In this document: piece by piece, positions 1 to 10,136 of the stretch
Layout: each line of letters begins with the position of its first letter
Position numbering within the stretch: position 1 is the first letter of the stretch
Source: an uncultured Bacilli bacterium
GTDB lineage: Bacteria; Bacillota_I; Bacilli_A; RF39; UBA660
NCBI GenBank assembly: GCA_905235045.1
Contig: CAJOJO010000001.1
Coordinates: 1 to 58,753, forward strand
DNA length: 58,753 nt
Direction: 5' to 3'
Program-made: the position numbers and the translations under genes
The notes under the pieces: model-generated
What the model was told of the DNA's origin: nothing
Seen by the model: only the letters and a program-made list of their open reading frames with translations
Databases searched by the model: none

Positions 1-290
1 TATTGCAGAAAAATAGGGCTCTATCCGAAAATAGACCCCTTACAAAAATGTATTACCATTTTTTCCTTGCATAGATAATATAGCATATTTTTTTATCTAT
101 GTCAAACTATTGATCCAAATTTTCTTTATAATTTTTTTCTATTATTTTATCGAAATATTCATAAATGGATTTCAATAGTCCATTATTATTATAGTTTTTT
201 CTATTAACAATTATTTGTTATAAAATAAAAAAGTAATAGGACTAGCCTATCTCCAAGAGAAAGAAAGCATTAAATCAAAAAAAAATAGTA

Positions 291-527
291 TTATAATTTA
301 ATACCTTTTTTCTTAACTCCATAATGATTTCTATCTTTACCTGTTTCAATTCCATGTGTATGAGAAATATAGTCAACACCACTAACATTTTTTTCATGAA
401 GTAATAATTCTCTTAAACTTTGCAATATACTCTTTTGTGATTCTTTTACACATAAAGGTACATCTTTACCTTTTAAAACCAATTCTTTTTTCTCATTTAT
501 TGTTAAAAATCGCATTTCTTTACTCAT
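291..527 (-). CDS. hypothetical protein (78 aa)
   Basis: ORF with plausible SD (aaggagaaag) upstream; no recognised family. Confidence 0.5.
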   Translation of the reverse strand: MSKEMRFLTINEKKELVLKGKDVPLCVKESQKSILQSLRELLLHEKNVSGVDYISHTHGIETGKDRNHYGVKKKGIKL

Positions 528-600
528 AAACTTTCTCCTTGTCTAAAATCATTATATCATATATTTAATAATATTATAAAAAAAATTAAAATAAAAAAAA

Positions 601-618
601 TGGAGCCTTTAGGCTCCT
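601..618. terminator. hairpin ggagcctttaggctcc
   Basis: perfect 6-bp inverted repeat with 4-nt loop, next to A/T runs. Confidence 0.5.
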
Positions 619-781
619 TCAGGGGGTCAAAAATTTCGGCTTTATTTGCAATATAATACTCTTTAATCCCCTATAATACTTAATGTTTTTTGTATTCTAC
701 TACACTCTAGAACACTTTGGAATTTAGAAAATTCGTATATAAAATCGTATATAAAAATTGTTTCTAAATATGTTTATATCT

Positions 782-1411
782 CTATATTTCATTTTCTTTT
801 AAATATTCAATTATTGCTATAAAGTTTTTATCATCTTCATACTTACTTCTGTCAAATTCAATCCAAGCATTAGAAATGTTTTTTTCGCTGGCTAATACTT
901 TTCTGACACTAGGATTATTTATAATTGGATTATTAGGTTGATTATTTAAATCAAAACATCCTTCCTGATCATATAATTTCATTTGCATATCACATTCTAA
1001 CTTATCACAATGATAAGCAAATATTGCTTCATCAGTTTTTCTTTCATTATATTCTTCTAACAAAGCTGATATTTCATCTTTTCCTAAAAAATCTTTTAGA
1101 ATATAATCAGTTGCTTCTTTCCCTTTAATTAATTTTTCTTCTCGTGTTGTTTCATAAAAGGCTAAATCACCAATTTCAATCTCTTCAAGTTCATGAATGG
1201 CAAGCATAAATATTACTTTGTTTAAATCTAATTTATAACTAAATTGATAATAAATTGAGATAGCTAACATTTGAACACCATAAATATGTTCTGCTACGCT
1301 TTCTATTCTTGATCTATTTGCATTCCAAGTTAATGGTCCTTTTCTTATTGTATCTTTTAATTTACTACACAATGTATAAAACTTTATTGAATTTTCTATT
1401 TTTGAATTCAT
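782..1411 (-). CDS. HD-domain hydrolase (YfbR/HDDC2-like 5'-nucleotidase type)
   Basis: ESVAEHIYGVQMLAISI...ILAIHELEEIEIGD motif typical of the HD family. Confidence 0.75.
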   Translation of the reverse strand: MNSKIENSIKFYTLCSKLKDTIRKGPLTWNANRSRIESVAEHIYGVQMLAISIYYQFSYKLDLNKVIFMLAIHELEEIEIGDLAFYETTREEKLIKGKEATDYILKDFLGKDEISALLEEYNERKTDEAIFAYHCDKLECDMQMKLYDQEGCFDLNNQPNNPIINNPSVRKVLASEKNISNAWIEFDRSKYEDDKNFIAIIEYLKENEI

Positions 1412-1774
1412 TTATTTCACCTCTACATATTAATTATATCATAAATCTCGCTCTCTTGGAGAGTGAAGAGAACAATTTTTTTATTCAATATTTGTAAGGC
1501 AATTAATCCTTTAAAAATCGCGCTTCTTGTATTTTTAAGTCTGAAATTCGTATATAATTCGTATATAAATGGTAAATTCTTGCAACTTTTTAAATATCAA
1601 AATCCTCACAATCCCTTTATTTATGGGCAAACAAAATGAGGAAACATTTAATCGTTTCCTCTTCAGGGGGGGGGGTTTTGGTTGCGCACTCTCAGCTGTT
1701 AAAATCGTAAGAGTGCTTACGTGATATCATCACGCTATTATAATTATATCGTATTTTAAGAATTTGTCAAATTT

Positions 1775-3748
1775 TTAATTAAGATCAGTTACTTCCATTA
1801 GTCTTTTAACTAAATCACTATTTGGATTATTATTAATATAATTAGCAGCATCTTCTTTAGCTTTTAATAAAATAGGATAATCATTTTTAATATTAGCTAT
1901 TTTAAATATCATATCACCACTTTGACGAAAACCAAATAAATCACCTGATCCTCTTAATTGAAAATCTTCTTCGCTAATTTTAAAACCATCATTTGTTTTA
2001 GTTAAAATACTTAATCTTTTAGTTTCTTTATTACTAATTAAAATACAATAAGATTGTAAATTATTACGGCCAACTCTTCCTCTTAATTGATGCAAAGCTG
2101 AAAGACCAAACCTATATGCATCAAAAATAACCATCATTGTAGCATTCTTAACATCAATACCAACTTCTATTACTGTTGTACTAATTAAAATATTGATTTT
2201 ATTATCTTTAAAATCATTCATTACCTTATCTTTTTCATCATTAGTCATTTTACCATGTAAGATACCTACTTTATATAATTTACCAAATGCTTTATTAAAT
2301 TTTTCTTCTAACTTATATACATTTTCTAAATCACTATCTTCACTATCTTCTATTAAAGGAGATACAACATATACTTGGTGTCCTTCTTTTAACTCATTAT
2401 ATATATCCATTAAAACATCTTTTATCTCTTTTTCACTTTTTAAAGTCGTTATAATTTCCTTTTTACCACCTGGTAAAGTTTTAATATTAGAAACATCCAT
2501 ATCACCATATAAAGTAATAGCGTAAGTTCTAGGTATCGGAGTTGCACTCATATATAGAATATCTGGTGTTATACCTTTATTTTTTAAATTACTTCTTTGA
2601 TTAACACCAAAACGGTGTTGTTCATCAGTAATAACTAAACCTAAATTCTTATAAGTAACCGCTTCACTAATTAAAGCATGGGTACCAATAATAATATTTA
2701 TTTCGCCGCTTTCTAATTGCTTATATATTTCTTTTTTTTCTTTAGCTTTTAATTTGCCTGTTAATAAACCAATCTTAATATCATAATCTTTAAATATATT
2801 TAACATATTTTGATAATGTTGAATAGCTAATATTTCGGTTGGAGCCATTAAAGCTGATTGATAACCACTTAAATAATTAATATACATCCCAATAATAGCC
2901 ACAATTGTTTTACCACTACCGACATCTCCTTGAAGTAATCTATTCATTCTATATTTACTATTTAAATCATTATGTATATCTTTAACAGCTTTTAATTGAT
3001 CACTAGTTAATTCAAAAGGTAAATTAGAAATAAATTCTTCTACTTTAGAATAATCAACACTTCTTTCTAAACCTAATTTTAACTTATTATTTTTTAAATA
3101 TTCCATCTTTAACATAAATATAAATAATTCCTCATACTTAAAACGATTACGAGCTTTTTTTAAATTTATTAAACTAGTTGGATGATGAATTTCTTTTAAA
3201 CATTCTTTTTTATCTTTAAACTTATATTTTTCTTCTAAACTAGAAGGTAATAAATTATCAGTATCAAAATCTTTTTTTAATGCTTCATCAATATAACCTT
3301 TAATATTTTTGCCAGTTAAACCATAAGTAGTATGATAAACTGGTTCAATAGATTCTTTTAGGATTTTTCCAAAACGAATCTCAGAAGCTACTAGTGTATT
3401 ATGTTTTTTATCATATTTACCAATCAAAGTAATACCAGTACCAATTTTTAAATTACTTTTTAAAAAACTACGATTAAAGATAACGATATTTATTAATTTA
3501 GTACCACTATTTAGTTTAAAACTCATTTTATCCATTTTTTTATTAAAATGAAAAACACTAGGAATAGTTTCTACTACACCATCAATAATTGCTTTATTAT
3601 TTTCATCTAAGTTATCTAGATCACTTCTTTTAATTACTTCATATCTAAAAGGATAGAAGTTAATTAAATTGTTAGTATCATAAATACCTAATTTGTTTAA
3701 TAAATCAATCTTTTTTGGACCAATTCCTTTAATACTTGTAAGTTCCAA
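1775..3748 (-). CDS. recG: ATP-dependent DNA helicase RecG; start corrected to TTG at 3748
   Basis: QGDVGSGKT, DEQHRFGV, SATPIPRT, QLRGRVGR motifs; SD ggtaggtgat before TTG; consensus promoter just upstream. Confidence 0.93.
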   Translation of the reverse strand: MELTSIKGIGPKKIDLLNKLGIYDTNNLINFYPFRYEVIKRSDLDNLDENNKAIIDGVVETIPSVFHFNKKMDKMSFKLNSGTKLINIVIFNRSFLKSNLKIGTGITLIGKYDKKHNTLVASEIRFGKILKESIEPVYHTTYGLTGKNIKGYIDEALKKDFDTDNLLPSSLEEKYKFKDKKECLKEIHHPTSLINLKKARNRFKYEELFIFMLKMEYLKNNKLKLGLERSVDYSKVEEFISNLPFELTSDQLKAVKDIHNDLNSKYRMNRLLQGDVGSGKTIVAIIGMYINYLSGYQSALMAPTEILAIQHYQNMLNIFKDYDIKIGLLTGKLKAKEKKEIYKQLESGEINIIIGTHALISEAVTYKNLGLVITDEQHRFGVNQRSNLKNKGITPDILYMSATPIPRTYAITLYGDMDVSNIKTLPGGKKEIITTLKSEKEIKDVLMDIYNELKEGHQVYVVSPLIEDSEDSDLENVYKLEEKFNKAFGKLYKVGILHGKMTNDEKDKVMNDFKDNKINILISTTVIEVGIDVKNATMMVIFDAYRFGLSALHQLRGRVGRNNLQSYCILISNKETKRLSILTKTNDGFKISEEDFQLRGSGDLFGFRQSGDMIFKIANIKNDYPILLKAKEDAANYINNNPNSDLVKRLMEVTDLN

Positions 3749-3769
3749 TTTATCACCTACCTTTAATCC

Positions 3770-3798
3770 ATTATATAAAACAAATGTTCGATTGTCAA
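3770..3798 (-). promoter_or_regulatory. sigma-A type promoter TTGACA-N17-TATAAT for recG
   Basis: minus-strand ttgacaatcgaacatttgttttatataat; exact consensus hexamers with 17-bp spacer. Confidence 0.8.
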
Positions 3799-4132
3799 TA
3801 TAAAAAAGTGGGAAATAACAAACATAGTTTCTGATTAATGAAACTTTTTTTAAATTTTTAAAATTTCCCAAAAAAAAGACTTGACTTTGCAAGCTTTTTA
3901 AGTTAGTATATAAGGCACCAGTTCGATATAGGCGAATTGGTGCTAGTATCACACTAGCCAACCCCTTTTTATTCTTTTATGAAACTGTCTCAGGGGGGCA
4001 GTTTCAATTTTTTTTACCCTTTTATGAACTGTCCCAGATGTGCCTTATTTACTATAATGACTATAACATAAAAAAAAGAATACTTAAATAGGTATTCTTT
4101 TGTTTTTATTAAATTTGACACAATTTGACAAA

Positions 4133-4672
4133 CTAGTAATTTTCAGCTTTAATTTCAAAATAACTTTGTGGATGATTACATACAGGACATACTTCTGGAG
4201 CACTAGATCCAATTACGATATGACCGCAATTACGACATTTCCAAATACGATCACCATCTTTACTAAATACTAAACCACCTTCTATATTTTCAATTAACTT
4301 ACGATATCTAGCTTCATGCTCTTTTTCGATTTCACCAACACTTTCAAATAGAAAAGCAATTCTGTCAAATCCTTCTTCACGAGCTTCTTTGGCAAATTCT
4401 TGATACATATCAGTCCATTCATAATTCTCACCATCAGCAGCTGCTTTTAAGTTATCTAAAGTATCAGGTATTTTTCCACCATTTAATTCTTTAAACCACA
4501 TTTTAGCATGTTCTTTTTCATTTAAAGCTGTTTCTTCAAAAATAGCTGCTATTTGTTCATAACCATCTTTTTTAGCTTTTGAAGCAAAATAAGTATACTT
4601 ATTTCTTGCTTGACTTTCTCCAGCAAATGCCTTCATTAAATTTTGTTCTGTTTTAGATCCTTTTAGTTCCAT
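4133..4672 (-). CDS. rubrerythrin
   Basis: ferritin-like N-terminus ([19 protein letters not shown]) plus C-terminal rubredoxin CxxCG..CPVC. Confidence 0.93.
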   Translation of the reverse strand: MELKGSKTEQNLMKAFAGESQARNKYTYFASKAKKDGYEQIAAIFEETALNEKEHAKMWFKELNGGKIPDTLDNLKAAADGENYEWTDMYQEFAKEAREEGFDRIAFLFESVGEIEKEHEARYRKLIENIEGGLVFSKDGDRIWKCRNCGHIVIGSSAPEVCPVCNHPQSYFEIKAENY

Positions 4673-4686
4673 ATTAAATCCTCCTT

Positions 4687-5850
4687 CTATAAAACCTTTT
4701 GTCTTTTATATTCAATATGTACTCTTTGTACCATAGCAAGTGATACTAAAAGAGCAATAATGAAAGAACCACCATATGTTAAAAATGGTAATGGGACACC
4801 AGTAAATGGTATTAATCCAAATAAACCACCTAAATTAACGATAATATGAATTCCAATATAACTACCTACACCATAGCAAATATATTTTCCTTTAATACTT
4901 TTAGTTTTACCACCTAGTTTAAAGATACGATATAGTAAAATTATATAAGCGATAAAAATAAATGTACAGGGAATTAAACCTAACTCTTCAGCAATAATTG
5001 CGAATACACTATCAGTATGTGATTCAGGTATATAAGATATTTGTTTACTTTCACCTATTCCAACGCCAAATAAACCACCATCATTTATCGCAATATAACC
5101 ATTACATATTTGGTAACCGCCCTCTTCATATTTACTACATGGATTTTTATAATCTGTTAAGCGATTACTTTGGGAAGCTGTTAAAACGCTTCCTTTGGTT
5201 GAAAGCAAAAATACTATAATAATTAATAATAATACACCAATAAGACCAATTGCTTTTATTTTATCTTGACTACGAATAGGACTAGTCAAGAACATAATAC
5301 CAAATATTCCTGACATAATAATCGCGGTACCTAAGTCTTTTTGCAATAATACAATACCAATATATAAAGCACCACTAAATAAAATAATACCAATTAGTTC
5401 CCATCTTGTTGTTTCATCAATACGTGTACTTCTTAGTTTTTTAGATAGCTTTTCAAATAAAACTGCGACAAATAGAATCATTGCTGGTTTAGCAAATTCA
5501 CTAGGTTGAAAACTAACTGGACCTATTTTTAGCCAGTTAATTGATCCTTGATATGATTCACCTCTTAATAATAGCCACATAAGTAAAAATAAACATCCTA
5601 TATAAGCTAGAAAACCATATCTAGGATATTTTTTAAGTGGTCTAGTAACAACAAATAAAGATAAAACCAAACCAATAAAAATATACATTGCCTGTTTATA
5701 AAAAAAGTTATATAATGATGTTCCAAATCTTATAACTACTGCTTGACTTGATGCATTAACAATATTTAATAAACCAAAGACAAGTAAAACAATCGTTATA
5801 ATTAAAATCGGAATATCCATATCACGTATTAGTTTCTTCATCCTATTCAC
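4687..5850 (-). CDS. FtsW/RodA/SpoVE family SEDS protein
   Basis: [38 protein letters not shown] motifs. Confidence 0.92.
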   Translation of the reverse strand: MNRMKKLIRDMDIPILIITIVLLVFGLLNIVNASSQAVVIRFGTSLYNFFYKQAMYIFIGLVLSLFVVTRPLKKYPRYGFLAYIGCLFLLMWLLLRGESYQGSINWLKIGPVSFQPSEFAKPAMILFVAVLFEKLSKKLRSTRIDETTRWELIGIILFSGALYIGIVLLQKDLGTAIIMSGIFGIMFLTSPIRSQDKIKAIGLIGVLLLIIIVFLLSTKGSVLTASQSNRLTDYKNPCSKYEEGGYQICNGYIAINDGGLFGVGIGESKQISYIPESHTDSVFAIIAEELGLIPCTFIFIAYIILLYRIFKLGGKTKSIKGKYICYGVGSYIGIHIIVNLGGLFGLIPFTGVPLPFLTYGGSFIIALLVSLAMVQRVHIEYKRQKVL

Positions 5851-5985
5851 CTTATAATAATAATATCATATTATTAAATTTATCTCAATTAACTTTATTA
5901 AATTTGACTAAATATAGGTACTTTTATTAACTATTTTTTGTGATTTTAATACAATATATTGAAAGCTTAGATTGGAGGGATTTTA

Positions 5986-6143
5986 TGTATTATTATGGTG
6001 GATACCAAGGTTATGGTAATAGCTGCTGTGGTGGTTACCCTAACTATGGTGGATATGGAACAGGTTATGGCGCTTCCATCATTTTAGTATTATTCATTTT
6101 ATTGGTTATTATCATTGGTGCTAGAGCTTGGGGTAATAACTAA
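5986..6143 (+). CDS. YjcZ-like small Gly/Tyr-rich protein with C-terminal TM (sporulation-associated family)
   Basis: MYYYGGYQGYGNSCCGGYPNYGGYGTGYGASIILVLFILLVIIIGARAW; SD ggaggga before ATG 5986; start trimmed from ORF track. Confidence 0.7.
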
Positions 6144-6166
6144 AAAGGCTATATGCCTTTTTTATT
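6143..6166 (+). terminator. intrinsic terminator (aaaggctatatgccttttttat)
   Basis: short hairpin plus T run. Confidence 0.6.
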
Positions 6167-6208
6167 TTACTAAAATATGATATAATTGATATATATATGA
6201 GGTGAAAT

Positions 6209-6757
6209 ATGTTTCGTAAATTAGATATATTAGATGAAAAAGAAAAAGTTTTACGTCAAGTTAGTAAAGAAGTAAAACTACCTTTATCAAAAGAAGATAA
6301 GAAAACCATCGATGAAATTATCACTTATCTTACTTATAGTCAAATACCAGAATATGAAAAAAAATATGAATTAAGACCAGGCATGGGTTTATCTTTTGTT
6401 CAATTAGGTATTTTAAAAAGAATTATTGTCATTGTTGATGAATATGAGGAAGGTAAATTTGATAACTATGTAGTTATCAATCCTGTTATTGTAAGTAATT
6501 CAACAGAAATGATTGCTGCTAGTGAAGGAGAAGGATGTCTAAGTGTTAATAGAGAAGTACCTGGACATGTAGCACGATATGCAAGAGTTACCGTTGAAGG
6601 ATATGATGTTGATGGTAACAAAATAAGAATTCGTGCGCGTGAAGAGTTATCAATTGCTTTTCAACACGAGATTGATCATTTAAATGGTATTTTATTCTAT
6701 GATAGAATTGATAAGAATAAACCATTTTATACTGAAAAAGAAATGCGATTATTATAA
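6209..6757 (+). CDS. def: peptide deformylase
   Basis: GEGCLSV and HEIDHLNGILFYD motifs. Confidence 0.95.
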   Translation: MFRKLDILDEKEKVLRQVSKEVKLPLSKEDKKTIDEIITYLTYSQIPEYEKKYELRPGMGLSFVQLGILKRIIVIVDEYEEGKFDNYVVINPVIVSNSTEMIAASEGEGCLSVNREVPGHVARYARVTVEGYDVDGNKIRIRAREELSIAFQHEIDHLNGILFYDRIDKNKPFYTEKEMRLL

Positions 6758-6767
6758 AAAGAAAGAT

Positions 6768-7499
6768 TTAATCTTTCTTTTTTACTTTTATTTTTAATAC
6801 ATCATTAGGATTATACATTGGTTGTTCTCCTAAAAGAGAAGCAATTCTATAAACTGATACCCATTCATCTTTTTGACTCGCAAAATCTACTAAGCATTCA
6901 TGACAATTTCTATAGTCTTTACATCTATCTACTTCTTGTCTAGCTGCATTACTAGGCGCACATAGTCCCAAACTTTCCCATTCATCTACTTGTTCTTTAG
7001 CAGTATTGTTTCCATTTTTATAAATTTCATTAATTCTTTCTTGGGTTATTTCTGGAACTGATTCTTTACCACAAAATAGTTTACTTGGATCATCCCATAG
7101 ACCAGTTACTTCTTTAACATCACTATTATCAGTTTGACTTATAAAATTACTATATCCTTGATATATTTCACTAGATAAATCATATTTTATTAATTTAAAA
7201 TTTTTAAATAATGAAGGCCATTTATCCTGACTACTAGCGTAATCAACTAGACAATCATTGCATTGATGAAATTTATGACATCTCCATGTAGCTGAACCCA
7301 ATGCATCACCAGGTGCGCATAAACCAATGTCATTCCACTCATCTATTGCTTCTGCCTGAGTAATATAACCTTCTTTATGTATTTTATCGATTTCTTCTTG
7401 CGACAGTTTTTTCAGTTCTGGACTTTTATATAGTTCAATTTCTTTATCTGAATTCTTTTTAAATAACTTTAATATTTTAGATAAATTCATAAAACCCAC
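6768..7499 (-). CDS. hypothetical protein with two tandem C-x12-C-x5-C-x2-C domains
   Basis: internal duplication: DEWNDIGLCAPGDALGSATWRCHKFHQCNDCLVDYASSQDKW / DEWESLGLCAPSNAARQEVDRCKDYRNCHECLVDFASQKDEW. Confidence 0.8.
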   Translation of the reverse strand: MGFMNLSKILKLFKKNSDKEIELYKSPELKKLSQEEIDKIHKEGYITQAEAIDEWNDIGLCAPGDALGSATWRCHKFHQCNDCLVDYASSQDKWPSLFKNFKLIKYDLSSEIYQGYSNFISQTDNSDVKEVTGLWDDPSKLFCGKESVPEITQERINEIYKNGNNTAKEQVDEWESLGLCAPSNAARQEVDRCKDYRNCHECLVDFASQKDEWVSVYRIASLLGEQPMYNPNDVLKIKVKKKD

Positions 7500-7548
7500 C
7501 TCTAATTAAATTATACTAAAAAAATAACTTTAAAACAAGAAAAAAGAA

Positions 7549-7983
7549 CTATTCTTCCTCTAGTTCTTCATCTTCACTTAGAATTGATAAATCATCAATA
7601 TCATCATCATCATCAGTTATATCATTTTCATCATCATAAATAGTATCATTATCGTCTTGTTCTTCTTCATTTTCTTCTTCATCTTCAATTTCTTCGTCTT
7701 CTTCTTCATCTTCTTCATCTAATTCTATTTTAATTGAATGATTATCACGAATATCCCATTCATTATTATCTAATAGAACAAATCTTTTATCCAAAGTTAA
7801 AGAAGTATAATAGTCCCCTATTTTAGATGAAAACTCATCTTCACTATATTCTAATAAATCACATATTTTGTGAAATATTGTTGGTGTATTCATTGGTTTT
7901 TTTTCTTCTTTTAAGATTGCATATGTTAAATCTGCATATGACATTAGCTCTAATTCATTTGGTCGCATCTCACTTAATTTCAT
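7549..7983 (-). CDS. rpoE: RNA polymerase delta subunit (RpoE, HARE-HTH plus acidic tail)
   Basis: N-terminal MSYADLTYAILKEEKKPM..., long D/E-rich tail; adjacent to argS. Confidence 0.88.
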   Translation of the reverse strand: MKLSEMRPNELELMSYADLTYAILKEEKKPMNTPTIFHKICDLLEYSEDEFSSKIGDYYTSLTLDKRFVLLDNNEWDIRDNHSIKIELDEEDEEEDEEIEDEEENEEEQDDNDTIYDDENDITDDDDDIDDLSILSEDEELEEE

Positions 7984-7996
7984 AAAATCCTCCTAA

Positions 7997-9676
7997 TTAC
8001 ATAATTGTTGGTACATCAATAATAATTAAATCTAACATCTCTTTTAATATTTTTTTTGTTAAATTAATTATATATAGCCAATCAGCTTTCTTGATGTTAT
8101 CATTACAACTACTAATATGATTATTTTGATAAAAATTATTTGCGCAAATTGCTAAATCATAAAGATAGTCAGCTATATATGATGGCATTCGTTCGGAAAA
8201 CGCCTTTTTTATTTCACTATCTAACTCTAAAATTTTTAATCTCAAATTTCTATCTACATCATTATATATTATATTACTTATTTTGTCACTACTTTTTTCA
8301 CATTCTATAATTTTATTTAATCTTAAATAGGTATATAACATATAAGGACCAGTTTTTCCAACAACATTAGAAAATTTATTTATATCAAAAATATAGTCAC
8401 GATCGCGGTTATTTTGTAGATCAGCAAATTTTAAAATTGCGTTAACTATTTTTTTAGTATCTTCATCATCCATATTTTTATTACTTTCTTTAGAAGTTTT
8501 GAAGATATTTTCTACTTCTTTAAATAAATCATCTAATTTAGGTGTTTCACCATTTCTTGTTTTATATGGTTTTCCATCCACTCCATTAATTGTTCCAAAA
8601 CCCAAATGTTCTAATTTAGCATCTGTTATACCAGCTTTAAGGCTAGCTCTAAATACTTGTTCAAAATGTAATTTTTGTCTTAAATCAGTTACATATAAAA
8701 TATAGTCAGGATGAAAATCTTGTTCCCTTTGATAAATTGTTGCCATATCAGTTGAACCATATAAATAAGCGCCATTACTTTTTTTAAATATTAGTGGTGG
8801 TAGTTCTTTAGGGTCACCTTTTTCGCTAACATCAACCACACTAGCACCCTCACTTATGGTTAATAAGTTTTTATCTTTTAAGATTTGTTCAACATCTTTC
8901 ATGTATTTACGAGAATCCATTTCACCATACCATAAATCAAAATCTACATCTAAATAATTATATATTCTTTTAATATCATTTAATGACAATTCTAGAATTT
9001 TTTTATAATATGTTTCATATTCTAAATTTCCATCTTGTAATTCTTTAGTGATATTCGCACATATTTCTTTTATTTCTTCATTTTCTTTGCACAATTTACT
9101 AATACTAGGATAAATGATATTTAAATCATTTAAAGTAACATTTTCTAAAGGAATGTTTTTTTCTTTAATGCCATAAATTACTTCGCCTATTTGTAAACCA
9201 AAATCTCCATAATGAACATCTGATATTACTTCTTGATCAAAATATTTAAGGATTCTTTTAATTGATTCCCCTACTATTGCTGGTCGCATATGACCAACGT
9301 GTAGTGGTTTAGCAATATTAGGTCCACCATAATCTATCACATAAGTTTTATGTTGATCTATTTTTATTCCAAATTTATTAGTATCATTCATAAACCTTAA
9401 AATACGATTAATAAATGTATCAGATAAAGTTATATTGATAAAACCAGGGTTACAAAAACTTACTTCTTTAAAATAATCATTAAAATTATCTAACTTATTT
9501 ATTTCACTTACTATTTCTTCACCAATTACCATAGGACTTTTATGATAAGTTTTAGCTAAGTTAAATAAATCATCACATTGGTAATCCGCAATATTAGATT
9601 TTTTTATTGAGAGTTTACCATATCCTAACTTTTCACTCACCATTGATATAATTTGTTCTAATTCAGTTATAACCAT
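7997..9676 (-). CDS. argS: arginyl-tRNA synthetase
   Basis: GGPNIAKPLHVGHMRPAIVG (HIGH), AYLYGSTDMATIYQRE; DALR domain end. Confidence 0.96.
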   Translation of the reverse strand: MVITELEQIISMVSEKLGYGKLSIKKSNIADYQCDDLFNLAKTYHKSPMVIGEEIVSEINKLDNFNDYFKEVSFCNPGFINITLSDTFINRILRFMNDTNKFGIKIDQHKTYVIDYGGPNIAKPLHVGHMRPAIVGESIKRILKYFDQEVISDVHYGDFGLQIGEVIYGIKEKNIPLENVTLNDLNIIYPSISKLCKENEEIKEICANITKELQDGNLEYETYYKKILELSLNDIKRIYNYLDVDFDLWYGEMDSRKYMKDVEQILKDKNLLTISEGASVVDVSEKGDPKELPPLIFKKSNGAYLYGSTDMATIYQREQDFHPDYILYVTDLRQKLHFEQVFRASLKAGITDAKLEHLGFGTINGVDGKPYKTRNGETPKLDDLFKEVENIFKTSKESNKNMDDEDTKKIVNAILKFADLQNNRDRDYIFDINKFSNVVGKTGPYMLYTYLRLNKIIECEKSSDKISNIIYNDVDRNLRLKILELDSEIKKAFSERMPSYIADYLYDLAICANNFYQNNHISSCNDNIKKADWLYIINLTKKILKEMLDLIIIDVPTIM

Positions 9677-10024
9677 CTAAATCACCTCGTATTCTAATTC
9701 ATATTGATGCTTATCACCGCTTTCAACAATCTCATAATCAACGAAAAATTGTCTTGGCTTGATTATTAAAATATTTGTTTTAATGTTTAAAGGTACGTTA
9801 CCCATATCAGTGACATCATAATGCGCTATTCGTACTTCATTTAGCTTAAAAGACATATTAATAATTCCTAATTTACTTTTTTTAGTAATTTGAATTTCAT
9901 CTGGATTCTTAATAATTTCTAAATGATCACCATTACTGACAAATACTAGTTTATTTTCATTTAAAATACCCATACAACTAAATGTTTCATTATCATGTTT
10001 ATACTTAATCATTACTTTACTCAT
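9677..10024 (-). CDS. DUF1934 / YwiB-like protein
   Basis: position upstream of argS and beta-barrel-like pattern ending YELEYEV. Confidence 0.65.
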   Translation of the reverse strand: MSKVMIKYKHDNETFSCMGILNENKLVFVSNGDHLEIIKNPDEIQITKKSKLGIINMSFKLNEVRIAHYDVTDMGNVPLNIKTNILIIKPRQFFVDYEIVESGDKHQYELEYEVI

Positions 10025-10136
10025 AATTAACCTCTTTATTTCGTTTATAATTATATCATATATTTAAATAAAATATTTAAAAAAAATGAATTATTTAACT
10101 ATTTCGTTTAATAATAAAAGTAGTGAGGTGATTTAT

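Noticed and set aside
2193-2525. plus-strand ORF (110 aa) inside recG
   Set aside because: antisense shadow ORF of a clearly recognised gene, low-complexity Ser/Leu composition
7600-7740. low-complexity acidic repeat in 7549..7983
   Set aside because: normal feature of the RNA polymerase delta subunit C-terminal tail
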